Of a stretch of DNA of 11,699 bases, positions 1-6,989 are shown piece after piece. Position 1 is the stretch's first letter, and each line of letters opens with the position of its first letter. Location: assembly GCA_947475855.1 (NCBI GenBank), contig CANJPN010000155.1, positions 1 through 11,699 of the forward strand, in the 5' to 3' direction. This DNA is from Bradyrhizobiaceae bacterium (lineage in GTDB: Bacteria; Pseudomonadota; Alphaproteobacteria; Rhizobiales; Hyphomicrobiaceae). A model generated the notes under the pieces. It saw only the letters and a program-made list of their open reading frames with translations, was not told where the DNA came from and ran no database searches. The translations under genes and the position numbers were made by a program.

Positions 1-293
1 AAATGGGCATAGAACGTCGCGACCTCGTAGACCTCGGCCATCGGGATGCGCATCAGCTCGGCAAGGCCGTGCAGGTGGCTCGCGAGGAGGCAGCCCTCGG
101 CGTCCTGGATCTTATGCAGGTATTCGATCAGCAGCGGGCGCTCGTAGGGACCGGATCCGATAAGGCTGACGACGGCGTCGAGGTCTTCGCTGCGCAGTAC
201 GCGGCCCTTGGGAAAGAGTGACGCCTTGCGACGCCCTGCTCCGGGATGAATGGAGCGGCCGCCGCTGGGGTTCCTTGCTTTCGTCTCAGTCAT
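1..293 (-). CDS. fdsG: NAD-dependent formate dehydrogenase gamma subunit, FdsG/NuoE-like (partial, 3' end beyond the window)
   Basis: The minus strand reads open from an ATG at 293-291 to the window edge, giving about 97 residues. The translated end contains IPMAEVYEVATFYAHF, the helix signature of the NuoE/FdsG thioredoxin-like 2Fe-2S subunits; the AHF ending is typical of FdsG rather than NuoE. It is preceded by PLLIEYLHKIQDAEG, also typical of FdsG. The cysteines that hold the 2Fe-2S cluster would lie further downstream, outside the window. The family member works with FdsB (flavin) and FdsA (molybdopterin) in a cytoplasmic enzyme that oxidises formate to CO2 and makes NADH. Only a weak GGCGG-type ribosome site precedes the ATG. 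The N-terminal 30 residues are basic and low in complexity. The position next to oxalate genes fits, because Frc releases formate. The family call is secure; distinction from another NuoE-like subunit is a little less so because the gene is cut. Confidence 0.85.
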   Translation of the reverse strand, partial: MTETKARNPSGGRSIHPGAGRRKASLFPKGRVLRSEDLDAVVSLIGSGPYERPLLIEYLHKIQDAEGCLLASHLHGLAELMRIPMAEVYEVATFYAH

Positions 294-471
294 TTTTCCG
301 CCTTCGTCCTGCCCGGGGGGGCATCACCTGACTGCTACATGAAACGGCACGGCCCCGACGCTTGCTGCGCAGGGGCCATTCCTCGACGGACTGAACGCCG
401 GACCCTTTCCGAACCCAGTCCTTATCCCCGATCCCGTATCGATCTCAACCCATTGCCCGTCGATGGCCCGG
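294..471. other. Intergenic region between tctB and fdsG, with an inverted repeat
   Basis: These 178 bases separate two minus-strand genes and should hold the fdsG promoter and the end of the tct transcript. An inverted repeat GGCCCC (351-356) / GGGGCC (372-377) can form a 6-bp stem with a 15-base loop. No run of T follows it on the minus strand, so it is not a canonical terminator. I see no convincing sigma-70 or sigma-54 promoter. Confidence 0.3.
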
Positions 472-993
472 TCACGCCAGTCCAAGTAGCGCCTCCAATG
501 GGCCCTTCGGCAATGGGACCAGGAACCATTTCTCGAACATCATGAACAGGGCGAGCGGCACGCCGAGGCCCACGGCCAGCGCTCTCAACAAACTTTCCTT
601 CGACGCAACCATAAAGCCGATGATGAAAATCGCGGAAGCGACATAGATGCCGATGAACTGGATCAGCAGCACGTAGATCGCTGTCGGAACCAGCACGGTC
701 AGAACGCGGACGAGAGCGGTTCGGGAGACAAAGGTGGTGTCTCCGTCCTCTTCCAGGTTCATGGCAGCGCGCGCGATATTTACGATGCTTGCCACCCCCA
801 TTAGCAACGACACCCAGAATGGAAAGAAACCGGCTGCCGGCCCCTGCCCCTCGGCCCAGCCGATCCCGATCCGCATGCTGTCGAAGATGAATACGCTCGA
901 CATCGCCAGCATCAGCGCTCCGACGATGATGTCCATCAGTCGGTTGCTGGCGACGGCCGGGCTGTTGTCGGTATCGCTGCCGTGGTTGCTCAT
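472..993 (-). CDS. tctB: Tripartite tricarboxylate transporter small membrane subunit, TctB family
   Basis: This 173-residue protein is the small integral-membrane subunit of a TTT transporter. Four hydrophobic segments are visible, at about residues 20-40, 56-77, 97-130 (one long or two short helices) and 135-156. The family motif after the first helix appears as GPAAGFFPFW (51-60). The C-terminal WFLVPLPKGPL (156-166) matches the conserved end of TctB proteins. In this family TctB pairs with the large subunit TctA in the inner membrane. The gene is third in the operon, 69 bases after tctC, with a hairpin in the gap. The ribosome site before the ATG at 993 is weak, suggesting translation at a lower level than its neighbours. 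The first 18 residues are polar and probably cytoplasmic. The family is clear; the substrate cannot be read from this subunit. Confidence 0.93.
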   Translation of the reverse strand: MSNHGSDTDNSPAVASNRLMDIIVGALMLAMSSVFIFDSMRIGIGWAEGQGPAAGFFPFWVSLLMGVASIVNIARAAMNLEEDGDTTFVSRTALVRVLTVLVPTAIYVLLIQFIGIYVASAIFIIGFMVASKESLLRALAVGLGVPLALFMMFEKWFLVPLPKGPLEALLGLA

Positions 994-1022
994 GATTTCA
1001 GTCCGTTGCGTGCTGTTGTTCT

Positions 1023-1056
1023 AGGCCGGGACGCGGGCGAAGCTTCGACCCGGCCT
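1023..1056 (-). repeat. Hairpin between tctC and tctB
   Basis: AGGCCGGG (1023-1030) and CCCGGCCT (1049-1056) form a perfect 8-bp stem. The 18-base loop contains a second inverted repeat around CGAAGCTTCG (1038-1047). It starts a few bases after the tctC stop codon. No T-run follows on the minus strand, so a role in RNA stability or partial termination is more likely than full termination. Confidence 0.55.
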
Positions 1057-1062
1057 TCGAGT

Positions 1063-2082
1063 TTATTTGCCGGCTGCCAGGAAGCCCGCTTCTTTCATGA
1101 GGTCGTAGTGCAGCTTGTCGTTGGCCGCGACCCACTTGGTGAAGTCGTCGCCGGCCATGAAGGTCTGGTTGAAGGCGCCATCCTCCATGAACTTTTTCCA
1201 ATCGTCCGTCGCCATGACCTTCTTGAATAGGTCGACATAGAAAGCGACCTGCGCGGGCGTTGCGCCGGGGCCCATGAAGATGCCGCGCAGCATCTGGTAC
1301 TCTGTCTCGACGCCGCTTTCCTTGCAGGTCGGGATGTCGGACCACGCCTGCGTGGCGGTAACCTTCGTCGTGTAAATGGAGCGCTTGGCATCGAACAGGC
1401 AGAGCGCCCTGAGTGCACCGGCCTTCCACTGGGACACCGCCTCGATCGGATTGTTGACGGTCGAGTCGACGTGCTTGCCGACGAGCTGTGTCGCCACGGC
1501 GCCGCCACCGGCGTAGGGGATGTACGTGAACTTCTTGGGCGCGGTGAGCTTCTCCAGCGCCACCGTGATGATCTGGTCCTCCTGCTTGGAGCCTGTGCCG
1601 CCCATCTTGAACTTGCGGTCGTCGCCCGCCTTCACGGCGTCGATGTATTCTTTTGCCGTTTTGTAGGGCGTTTCCGCATTCACCCAGAGCACGAACTGGT
1701 CCAGAGCCAACATCGCAACCGGGGTCAATTCCTTCCACGAAAACGGCACGCCGGTTCCGAGCGGCGTGGTGAAAAGGTTCGACAGCGTAATGACGATCTT
1801 GTGTGGGTCCGCCTTGGCGTTCTTCATTTCGAGGAAGCCCTCGGCACCTGCGCCGCCGCCTTTGTTGACGACGACCAGGGGTTGCTTCATGAGGCTGTGT
1901 TTCGTCACGATGCCCTGGAGGAAGCGCGCCATCTGATCGGCGCCGCCGCCCGTGCCAGCGGGGATCACGAAGTTGACCGGCCGGGTCGGCTCCCAGGCTT
2001 GGGCCATGGCGGCCGGAAGGCCTCCGAGGATCGTGACGCCATAGGCTAGTCCTATGGCAAAGGCAGTGCGGGTTCTTTGCAT
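1063..2082 (-). CDS. tctC: Tripartite tricarboxylate transporter substrate-binding protein, TctC/Bug family
   Basis: This is the periplasmic binding protein that delivers a carboxylate to TctAB. From the ATG at 2082 the product begins with a Sec signal peptide: basic MQRTR, a hydrophobic stretch, then AAMAQA, with cleavage near residue 29. An ATG at 2094 is in frame, but the AAGG before it abuts the codon. The 2082 start has AAGGATGGAAG at usable spacing, so I chose it. The Bug signatures follow. PVNFVIPAGTGGGADQMAR is the first carboxylate-clamping loop; VVVNKGGGAGAEG is the second. FTYIPYAGGGAVATQLVGKHVD is recognisable as the mid-domain motif. The mature length of about 310 residues is normal. 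Bug proteins bind diverse carboxylates through backbone and water contacts, so specificity is not visible. Context next to oxc and frc suggests oxalate or a precursor; that is inference. Confidence 0.93.
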   Translation of the reverse strand: MQRTRTAFAIGLAYGVTILGGLPAAMAQAWEPTRPVNFVIPAGTGGGADQMARFLQGIVTKHSLMKQPLVVVNKGGGAGAEGFLEMKNAKADPHKIVITLSNLFTTPLGTGVPFSWKELTPVAMLALDQFVLWVNAETPYKTAKEYIDAVKAGDDRKFKMGGTGSKQEDQIITVALEKLTAPKKFTYIPYAGGGAVATQLVGKHVDSTVNNPIEAVSQWKAGALRALCLFDAKRSIYTTKVTATQAWSDIPTCKESGVETEYQMLRGIFMGPGATPAQVAFYVDLFKKVMATDDWKKFMEDGAFNQTFMAGDDFTKWVAANDKLHYDLMKEAGFLAAGK

Positions 2083-2140
2083 GGCGGCTTCCATCCTTGG
2101 TGTCTCGATATTCTATTCAGGGATTAGATCGGGTGCTGTC

Positions 2141-2166
2141 GGTCGAAGCCTAGTTTGGCTTCGACC
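2141..2166 (-). repeat. Perfect 10-bp inverted repeat spanning the tctA stop codon
   Basis: GGTCGAAGCC (2141-2150) and GGCTTCGACC (2157-2166) are perfect reverse complements with a 6-base loop. The tctA stop codon (2152-2150) lies across loop and stem. No T-run follows on the minus strand. It probably shapes transcript processing or the ratio of tctA to tctCB product; this is inference. Confidence 0.65.
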
Positions 2167-3937
2167 TGTCGTTCTGGGATGCATAGAATGTGAGCCGATC
2201 CCGAAGATGACGGTTCTCTGCTTCGAGTTCTTCCACTGTCATCGCCACGCGCTGATCGGCGTCGATGATCGCCTCGGCGAGGCGACGCTTCAATTCGGCG
2301 TTCTCGCCGCGAAGTTGACGCAGGCGAGCTGGCATAGCGGCTTCCGACGGAGATGGGGCCACGGCAGGCGACAGTTCTGCGCACACACCGGGTGTCGGAA
2401 TTGGCGAAGCGAGCGCCAGACCGCCGCCGGCGTCGACACGGGGGCCCGAACCCTTCAGGCGTGCGACAACGGGGCCTATCAGAGGCCAGAACAGCAGCAG
2501 CATACCGATCGTCATGATGGAACCGACAAGCCAGTTCGACCAGAACACGGCGAGGCTTCCGCCACTGCCGAGGAGTGCCTGCCGGAACGACTCCTCGGCC
2601 TTGTCTCCGAGCACGATGGCCAGCACCAAGGGCGCGATCGGATATCCGAGCTTGTTGAACGTGTATCCGACGAGGCCGAAGGCCAGCATCATCCACACGT
2701 CGAACATGTTGTTCTTCACGGTGTAGGCGCCGACGGCGCAGATGACGAGAATGACCGGTGCAATGATCGAGAACGGCACACGCAGAATGGCTGCGAAAAG
2801 CGGCACGCACGTCAGCACGATGACGAGACCGACGAGGTTCCCCAGATACATCGAGGCGATCAGGCCCCAGACGAAATCCTTCTGTTCCACGAACAGCATC
2901 GGACCGGGCTGCAAGCCCCAGATCATCAGGCCACCGAGCAAAACAGCCGCCGTCGGTGAGCCCGGAATTCCCAAGGTCAGCATCGGCAACAGTGCGCTTG
3001 TTCCCGCCGCATGAGCTGCGGTTTCAGGCGCGACCACGCCTTCAAGCTCACCTTTGCCGAAGTTGTGGCCGTTCTTCGAGAATCGCTTCGCCAGTGCGTA
3101 GCTCATGAACGACGCGGGGGTCGCGCCGCCCGGCGTGATACCCATCCAGCAGCCGATGATGCAGCTCTTGAGCGAGGTCGCCCATAAGCCGAACAGGCGT
3201 TTCCACGTCTGCAGGACTGCATCCAGGCGGATAGTGGCCGCCGCGCCCTGGAACTTGAGGCCACCTTCGACAGAGGAGAGGATTTCGGCAATTCCGAACA
3301 AGCCGATCACGGCGATCAGGAAGTCGAAGCCGCCAAGCAGTTCTTCGTGACCAAAGGTCAGACGGAGCGAGCCGGTCATCTTGTCGAGGCCGACGGCGCC
3401 GAGCGCAAAGCCAAGGCACATCGCTGCGATCACTTTGAATGGGCTTCCCTTGCCCATGCCGATGAAGCTCGCAAACGTCAGGAAGAAGACCGAGAAGAAT
3501 TCCGCTGGCCCAAACTGCAATGCGAATTTCGCGATGAGCGGGGCCAGGAACGTGATCAGTATGACGGCGAACAGCGCACCGACGAACGACGAGGTGAATG
3601 CAGCGGTCAGAGCCTCGTCGGCCCTCCCCTGCTGAGCCATGGGGTGGCCGTCGAAGGTGGTGGCGACGGACCAGGGTTCACCGGGAATATTGAACAGGAT
3701 CGAGGTTATCGCACCGCCGAACAACGCACCCCAGTAGATACATGAGAGCATGATGATCGCCGACGTCGGCGGCATCGAGCATGTCAGCGGCAGCAGGATC
3801 GCGACACCATTCGCGCCGCCAAGGCCCGGCAAGACTCCGATAATGACGCCCAGGAGAATCCCGATCACCATCAGGACGAGATTGTACCAGGACAACGCTA
3901 CCTGAAAGCCGCCGATCAGCGACTGGATCTCTTCCAT
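2150..3937 (-). CDS. tctA: Tripartite tricarboxylate transporter large permease, TctA family, with a C-terminal coiled-coil-like extension
   Basis: This is the large membrane subunit of the TTT transporter, with many hydrophobic segments up to about residue 490. The two family repeats are clear. GVLPGLGGANG (34-44) and GITPGGATPASFMSY (266-280) are the paired proline-glycine motifs. VVAPETAAHAAG (311-322) and LTLGIPGSPTAA (320-331 region) follow the second. I start at the ATG at 3937: GGAGGGAGG lies 10 bases upstream and MEEIQSLIGGF matches the usual TctA beginning. An in-frame ATG at 3979, with GGAG 8 bases upstream, would add 14 residues. TctA proteins normally end near residue 500. This one continues for about 97 residues, with a Pro/Ala-rich linker and then a charged, leucine-spaced helix (about 535-586: QLRGENAELKRRLAEA, EELEAENRHLRDRL) that looks like a coiled coil. 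The gene is first in the operon, divergent from the regulator. Confidence 0.93.
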   Translation of the reverse strand: MEEIQSLIGGFQVALSWYNLVLMVIGILLGVIIGVLPGLGGANGVAILLPLTCSMPPTSAIIMLSCIYWGALFGGAITSILFNIPGEPWSVATTFDGHPMAQQGRADEALTAAFTSSFVGALFAVILITFLAPLIAKFALQFGPAEFFSVFFLTFASFIGMGKGSPFKVIAAMCLGFALGAVGLDKMTGSLRLTFGHEELLGGFDFLIAVIGLFGIAEILSSVEGGLKFQGAAATIRLDAVLQTWKRLFGLWATSLKSCIIGCWMGITPGGATPASFMSYALAKRFSKNGHNFGKGELEGVVAPETAAHAAGTSALLPMLTLGIPGSPTAAVLLGGLMIWGLQPGPMLFVEQKDFVWGLIASMYLGNLVGLVIVLTCVPLFAAILRVPFSIIAPVILVICAVGAYTVKNNMFDVWMMLAFGLVGYTFNKLGYPIAPLVLAIVLGDKAEESFRQALLGSGGSLAVFWSNWLVGSIMTIGMLLLFWPLIGPVVARLKGSGPRVDAGGGLALASPIPTPGVCAELSPAVAPSPSEAAMPARLRQLRGENAELKRRLAEAIIDADQRVAMTVEELEAENRHLRDRLTFYASQNDRSKPN

Positions 3938-4141
3938 CCCTAGTAAGCCTCCCTCCGGATTATCGGTCGGAGCTGTCATCGCTCCGTCTCCGCAGTCCGT
4001 TCTCCGTGAGGAGATAGAACACGGCTGAATTCATTCGCCCCATCGGATCTTCCGCCGAGATTGCGCCACTCACTGGGCCTTGGCCCTGCGACGTCGCATA
4101 TCTGTTGGTTGCTTTAGAAGTAGCGTCCGAAACGGTACTGG

Positions 4142-4151
4142 TGGCATACCA
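4142..4151. promoter_or_regulatory. Candidate GntR-family operator at the tctA promoter
   Basis: TGGCATACCA is a near-perfect palindrome. Read on the minus strand with its flank, ATATGGTATGCCA matches ATCTGGCATGCCA of the second site at 11 of 13 positions. It overlaps the proposed tctA -10 element, where a bound repressor would block initiation. FCD-type GntR proteins commonly bind short palindromes of this kind; the pairing here is inferred. Confidence 0.5.
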
Positions 4152-4176
4152 TATGCAGAATTTACAGGGGTGCCAA
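4148..4176 (-). promoter_or_regulatory. Candidate sigma-70 promoter for the tct operon
   Basis: On the minus strand, TTGGCA (4176-4171) is separated by 17 bases from TATGGT (4153-4148). These match the -35 consensus at 5 of 6 and the -10 consensus at 4 of 6 positions. Transcription would begin near 4141. Confidence 0.5.
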
Positions 4177-4276
4177 GCGGACGAAAGGGGTAGGTATCAA
4201 TCCGGCCATCGAACGTTCCAGGCATTTTGCAATGCAACAAAAACCAATCGGCAGGCGTACTGAGGTGCAGCCTCTA

Positions 4277-4305
4277 TTGCGTGCGCGGTGGTCGGGGTGT
4301 ACAGA
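4277..4305 (+). promoter_or_regulatory. Candidate promoter for the GntR-family regulator
   Basis: TTGCGT (4277-4282) and TACAGA (4300-4305) are 17 bases apart. The match to consensus is modest (3 of 6 each). The support comes mainly from the spacing and from the 16-bp palindrome that starts at the expected transcription start near 4312. Confidence 0.3.
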
Positions 4306-4312
4306 CGGTGGA

Positions 4313-4328
4313 ATCTGGCATGCCAGAT
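4313..4328. promoter_or_regulatory. Perfect 16-bp palindrome, candidate operator for autoregulation
   Basis: ATCTGGCATGCCAGAT is a perfect 16-bp palindrome about 70 bases before the regulator start codon. It shares the core TGGCATRCCA with the site at the tctA promoter. Its length, symmetry and position fit an operator bound by a dimeric winged-helix regulator. Confidence 0.6.
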
Positions 4329-4395
4329 ACCTGTTCGAGGTGCGCGAGCTGCATTCTTTGAACGCGCAAACCCAGTTTCATGAGGCATCGCAGCA

Positions 4396-5082
4396 ATGTC
4401 CGGTGTCAGCCTGAGAATCAATCCGATCGAAGAGAGCGTGAGCCTCAAGGCGCGCATTTACGCTTCTTTGAAGCAGGCTATCACGGAGATGAACATCTAC
4501 TCCAACGACGCGGAGCTGCGACTGGACGAGCGAGAGTTGTCGCAGAAGTTCGGCATTTCGCGCACTCCGTTGCGCGAGGCTTTGGCTCAGCTCGATCAGG
4601 AAGGTCTCGTGCGCATCGTGCCGCGCCGTGGCATCTATATCGTTCGCAAAACCAAAGCCGAGATTCTCGATATGATCACGGTCTGGGCCGCGCTTGAAAG
4701 TATGTCGGCGAGACTGGCGACGAAAGGTGCGCGCGACGAAGAGTTGGCCGTTCTGCATGAACTGGTGGATCAGTTCAGCCACGACGATATGGCGCGACGC
4801 ATGGGCGAGTACTCGGACGCCAACATCAAGTTCCACCAGGCGATCATCGCGCTTGGCAAGTGTCCGTTGATCGAAGAAATTACCAAGGGTTTGTTCATCC
4901 ATGTTCGCGCCATACGACAGCGGACGATCTTCGAGCAGGATCGCGCGCATCGGTCGGTCGTGGATCACAAGGAAATCATCGCTGCGCTCGAAGCGCGCGA
5001 CACCGAGCGGGCCGAGCGTCTCGTGCGGGAACACACGCTGAAACTGCGGGATCACGTGGAGCGCCACGTAGATCTGGATTGA
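4396..5082 (+). CDS. GntR-family transcriptional regulator, FadR/FCD subfamily
   Basis: This 228-residue protein has the two-domain plan of FCD-type GntR regulators. The N-terminal winged helix-turn-helix spans about residues 15-85; LSQKFGISRTPLREALAQL (48-66) is the helix-turn-helix with the family's SRTPLREAL signature. The C-terminal all-helical FCD ligand domain spans about 88-220. Its metal-site residues appear as D141 and H147 (SDANIKFH), H191 and H213. In this family the metal helps bind a small carboxylate, which would suit an oxalate-linked effector. GAGG lies 10 bases before the ATG. The gene is divergent from tctA and 130 bases upstream of oxc on the same strand, so it can control both arms. 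Two matching palindromes lie in the divergent region. Whether it represses or activates, and its ligand, are not visible. Confidence 0.93.
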   Translation: MSGVSLRINPIEESVSLKARIYASLKQAITEMNIYSNDAELRLDERELSQKFGISRTPLREALAQLDQEGLVRIVPRRGIYIVRKTKAEILDMITVWAALESMSARLATKGARDEELAVLHELVDQFSHDDMARRMGEYSDANIKFHQAIIALGKCPLIEEITKGLFIHVRAIRQRTIFEQDRAHRSVVDHKEIIAALEARDTERAERLVREHTLKLRDHVERHVDLD

Positions 5083-5150
5083 TCCGGAATTTCAACTGTT
5101 CACCGGTGCGGTGGCATCGAGGGCAGCGTTGGGGCCAAGAAGACTACTCG

Positions 5151-5185
5151 CCGTCGTCGCGACGGCAGCCGTCAGATGCTGACGG
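5151..5185 (+). promoter_or_regulatory. Tandem, mutually exclusive hairpins in the oxc leader
   Basis: Four alternating arms lie just before the oxc ribosome site: CCGTC at 5151 and 5169, and GACGG at 5161 and 5181. CCGTCG/CGACGG (5151-5165) and CCGTCAG/CTGACGG (5169-5185) form two neighbouring hairpins of 6 and 7 bp. The second and third arms, GACGG/CCGTC (5161-5173), can pair instead. This is attenuator-like geometry, but no T-run follows. The strong ribosome site begins 15 bases later. Confidence 0.45.
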
Positions 5186-5212
5186 GGGATGAGATCGAGC
5201 AGGAGGAAACTA

Positions 5213-6931
5213 ATGGCTGCTGAAACGACTACGCAAAACCTGACCGACGGCTTCCATCTGGTCATCGATGCGCTGAAGCTCAACGACATCAAGACCATCT
5301 ATCATGTGCCGGGTATTCCCGTGACGGACCTCGGCCGGCTCGCCCAGGCATCCGGTCTGCGCGTGATCTCGTTCCGCCACGAGCAGAATGCGGGTTACGC
5401 AGCTTCGATCGCGGGATATCTAACGCAAAAGCCCGGCGTGTGCCTCACGGTATCGGCACCGGGTTTCCTCAACGGCCTCAACGCGCTCGCGCATGCCACG
5501 ACGAACTGCTTCCCGATGATCCTGATTTCGGGGTCCTCCGAGCGGGAGATCGTCGACCTGCAGCAGGGCGACTACGAAGAAATGGATCAGCTCGCCGTCG
5601 CCAAGTCGCTGTGCAAAGCGGCATTCCGGGTTCTGCACGCTCAGGATATCGGCATCGGCGTCGCGCGGGCCATTCGTGCGGCCTGTTCGGGGCGTCCAGG
5701 TGGCGTCTATCTCGACCTGCCGGCGAAGCTTCTGGGCCAGGCGATGGACGCCGACCTCGGTGCGAAGTCGCTGGTCAAGGTTATCGATCCGGCTCCCGCC
5801 TACATTCCAGCGCCCGCCTCGATTACACGCGCTCTCGACTTGCTGAAGTCGGCAAAGAAGCCGTTGATCATCCTCGGAAAGGGCGCCGCCTATGCCCAGG
5901 CCGATGCCGATATCAAGTCTCTCGTCGAGACCTCCGGGATCCCCTACCTGCCGATGAGCATGGCCAAGGGGCTGCTGCCCGACAACCATCCGCAGTCCGC
6001 AAGCGCGGCCCGTTCGACGGTGCTCAAGGAAGCCGACGTGGTGATGCTGATCGGAGCGCGCCTCAATTGGCTGCTATCGCATGGCAAGGGCAAGACCTGG
6101 GGCGCGCCGGGCAGCCAGAAGTTCATTCACATCGATATCGATCCCAAGGAAATGGATTCGAATGTCGAGATCGCCGCGCCCGTCGTCGGTGATATCGCTT
6201 CGTGCGTGGCGGCGCTCCTGAAGGGCATGGGCAATAGCTGGCCCAAGGCGCCGGAAGCGTGGACCAGCGTCGTCCGCGAGAAGGCCAACGGCAATATCGC
6301 CAAGATGGCGCCCCGCCTGCAGAACAACAACGTACCTATGGATTTCCACGGGGCACTTGGTGCATTGAAACGCATTGTCCAGGAGCGGCCAGACGTCATC
6401 CTCGTCAATGAAGGCGCAAACACGCTCGATTTCGCCCGTTCGATCATCGATATCTACCAGCCTCGCAAGCGGCTCGACGTGGGTACCTGGGGCATCATGG
6501 GCATCGGCATGGGCTACGCGGTGGCGGCTGCCGTCGAGACGGGCAAACCGGTCCTCGCAGTCGAGGGAGACAGCGCGTTCGGCTTCTCCGGCATGGAGAT
6601 CGAGACGATCTGCCGGTACAAGCTGCCGGTCTGCATCGTCGTCTTCAACAATGGCGGCATCTATCGCGGTACCGACAAGAATCCGACGGGCGGCGATGAT
6701 GTCGCACCGACCGTTTTCGTGAAGGACGCACGCTACGACCAGATGATGGCGGCGTTCGGTGGAATCGGCGTCTACGCGACATCTCCCGACGAGCTGTCGC
6801 GGGCAGTGAAGGAAGCAATCGCATCGGGCAAGCCGACGTTGGTCAACGCCGTGATCGACGAAAATGCCGGAACGGAGAGCGGCCGTATCGGCAATCTGAA
6901 CCCGCAGAGCGTCGTCGGCAAGAAGGCCTGA
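5213..6931 (+). CDS. oxc: Oxalyl-CoA decarboxylase (thiamine-diphosphate dependent)
   Basis: The enzyme (EC 4.1.1.8) converts oxalyl-CoA to formyl-CoA and CO2 in the cytoplasm. The 572 residues match the Oxalobacter formigenes enzyme closely from end to end by recall, with blocks such as SAPGFLNGLNALAHATTNCF and DLQQGDYEEMDQ. The thiamine-activating glutamate is E57 (RHEQ). The catalytic tyrosine-glutamate pair is Y121-E122. The diphosphate/Mg motif runs from GDS (452-454) to NN (479-480). Y484 and the tail S556/R558 (ESGRIG), which close over the substrate, are also kept. An upstream in-frame ATG at 5189 exists, but AGGAGGAAA at 5201-5209 sits ideally for the ATG at 5213. The gene follows the regulator by 130 bases and begins the catabolic run. 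A 2-hydroxyacyl-CoA lyase is the main alternative, but the oxalyl-CoA-specific residues favour Oxc. Confidence 0.96.
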   Translation: MAAETTTQNLTDGFHLVIDALKLNDIKTIYHVPGIPVTDLGRLAQASGLRVISFRHEQNAGYAASIAGYLTQKPGVCLTVSAPGFLNGLNALAHATTNCFPMILISGSSEREIVDLQQGDYEEMDQLAVAKSLCKAAFRVLHAQDIGIGVARAIRAACSGRPGGVYLDLPAKLLGQAMDADLGAKSLVKVIDPAPAYIPAPASITRALDLLKSAKKPLIILGKGAAYAQADADIKSLVETSGIPYLPMSMAKGLLPDNHPQSASAARSTVLKEADVVMLIGARLNWLLSHGKGKTWGAPGSQKFIHIDIDPKEMDSNVEIAAPVVGDIASCVAALLKGMGNSWPKAPEAWTSVVREKANGNIAKMAPRLQNNNVPMDFHGALGALKRIVQERPDVILVNEGANTLDFARSIIDIYQPRKRLDVGTWGIMGIGMGYAVAAAVETGKPVLAVEGDSAFGFSGMEIETICRYKLPVCIVVFNNGGIYRGTDKNPTGGDDVAPTVFVKDARYDQMMAAFGGIGVYATSPDELSRAVKEAIASGKPTLVNAVIDENAGTESGRIGNLNPQSVVGKKA

Positions 6932-6989
6932 ACGAACCGACCTTGCCTGGTCGCCGGAGGGGCGGCCGTTAGCCGTGTGGAGCGCAAAC

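Larger units (their letters stand above)
3938..4395. promoter_or_regulatory. Divergent control region between the tct operon and the GntR-family regulator
   Basis: About 450 bases carry no recognisable gene. They hold a candidate tctA promoter (4148-4176, minus strand), a candidate regulator promoter (4277-4305, plus strand) and two related palindromes (4142-4151 and 4313-4328). The inferred tctA leader would be roughly 160-200 bases long; I see no named riboswitch in it. The plus-side leader between about 4312 and 4395 shows nothing else notable. Confidence 0.6.

Noticed and set aside
3..221. Plus-strand reading frame of 72 residues at the left edge
   Set aside because: It is antisense to the formate dehydrogenase gamma subunit, whose protein signature on the minus strand is unmistakable.
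2054..2959. Plus-strand reading frame of 301 residues opposite tctA
   Set aside because: Composition is His/Arg/Gln-rich as in antisense translations, and the tctA frame has clear family motifs.
4154..4176. Sigma-54 promoter suggested by TTGGCAC upstream of tctA
   Set aside because: The required GC element at the fixed spacing is absent, whereas a sigma-70 pair with 17-base spacing fits the same place.
4378..5067. Minus-strand reading frame of 229 residues opposite the GntR gene
   Set aside because: It has no family signature, while the plus strand has both GntR domains.
5110..5118. Third copy of the TGGCAT operator core before oxc
   Set aside because: Only one half-site is present (GGTGGCATC), with no matching second half, so I do not call it an operator.
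6938..6953. Small inverted repeat CGACC/GGTCG after oxc
   Set aside because: Only 5 bp with no T-run and no other supporting feature; such repeats are frequent by chance at this GC content.
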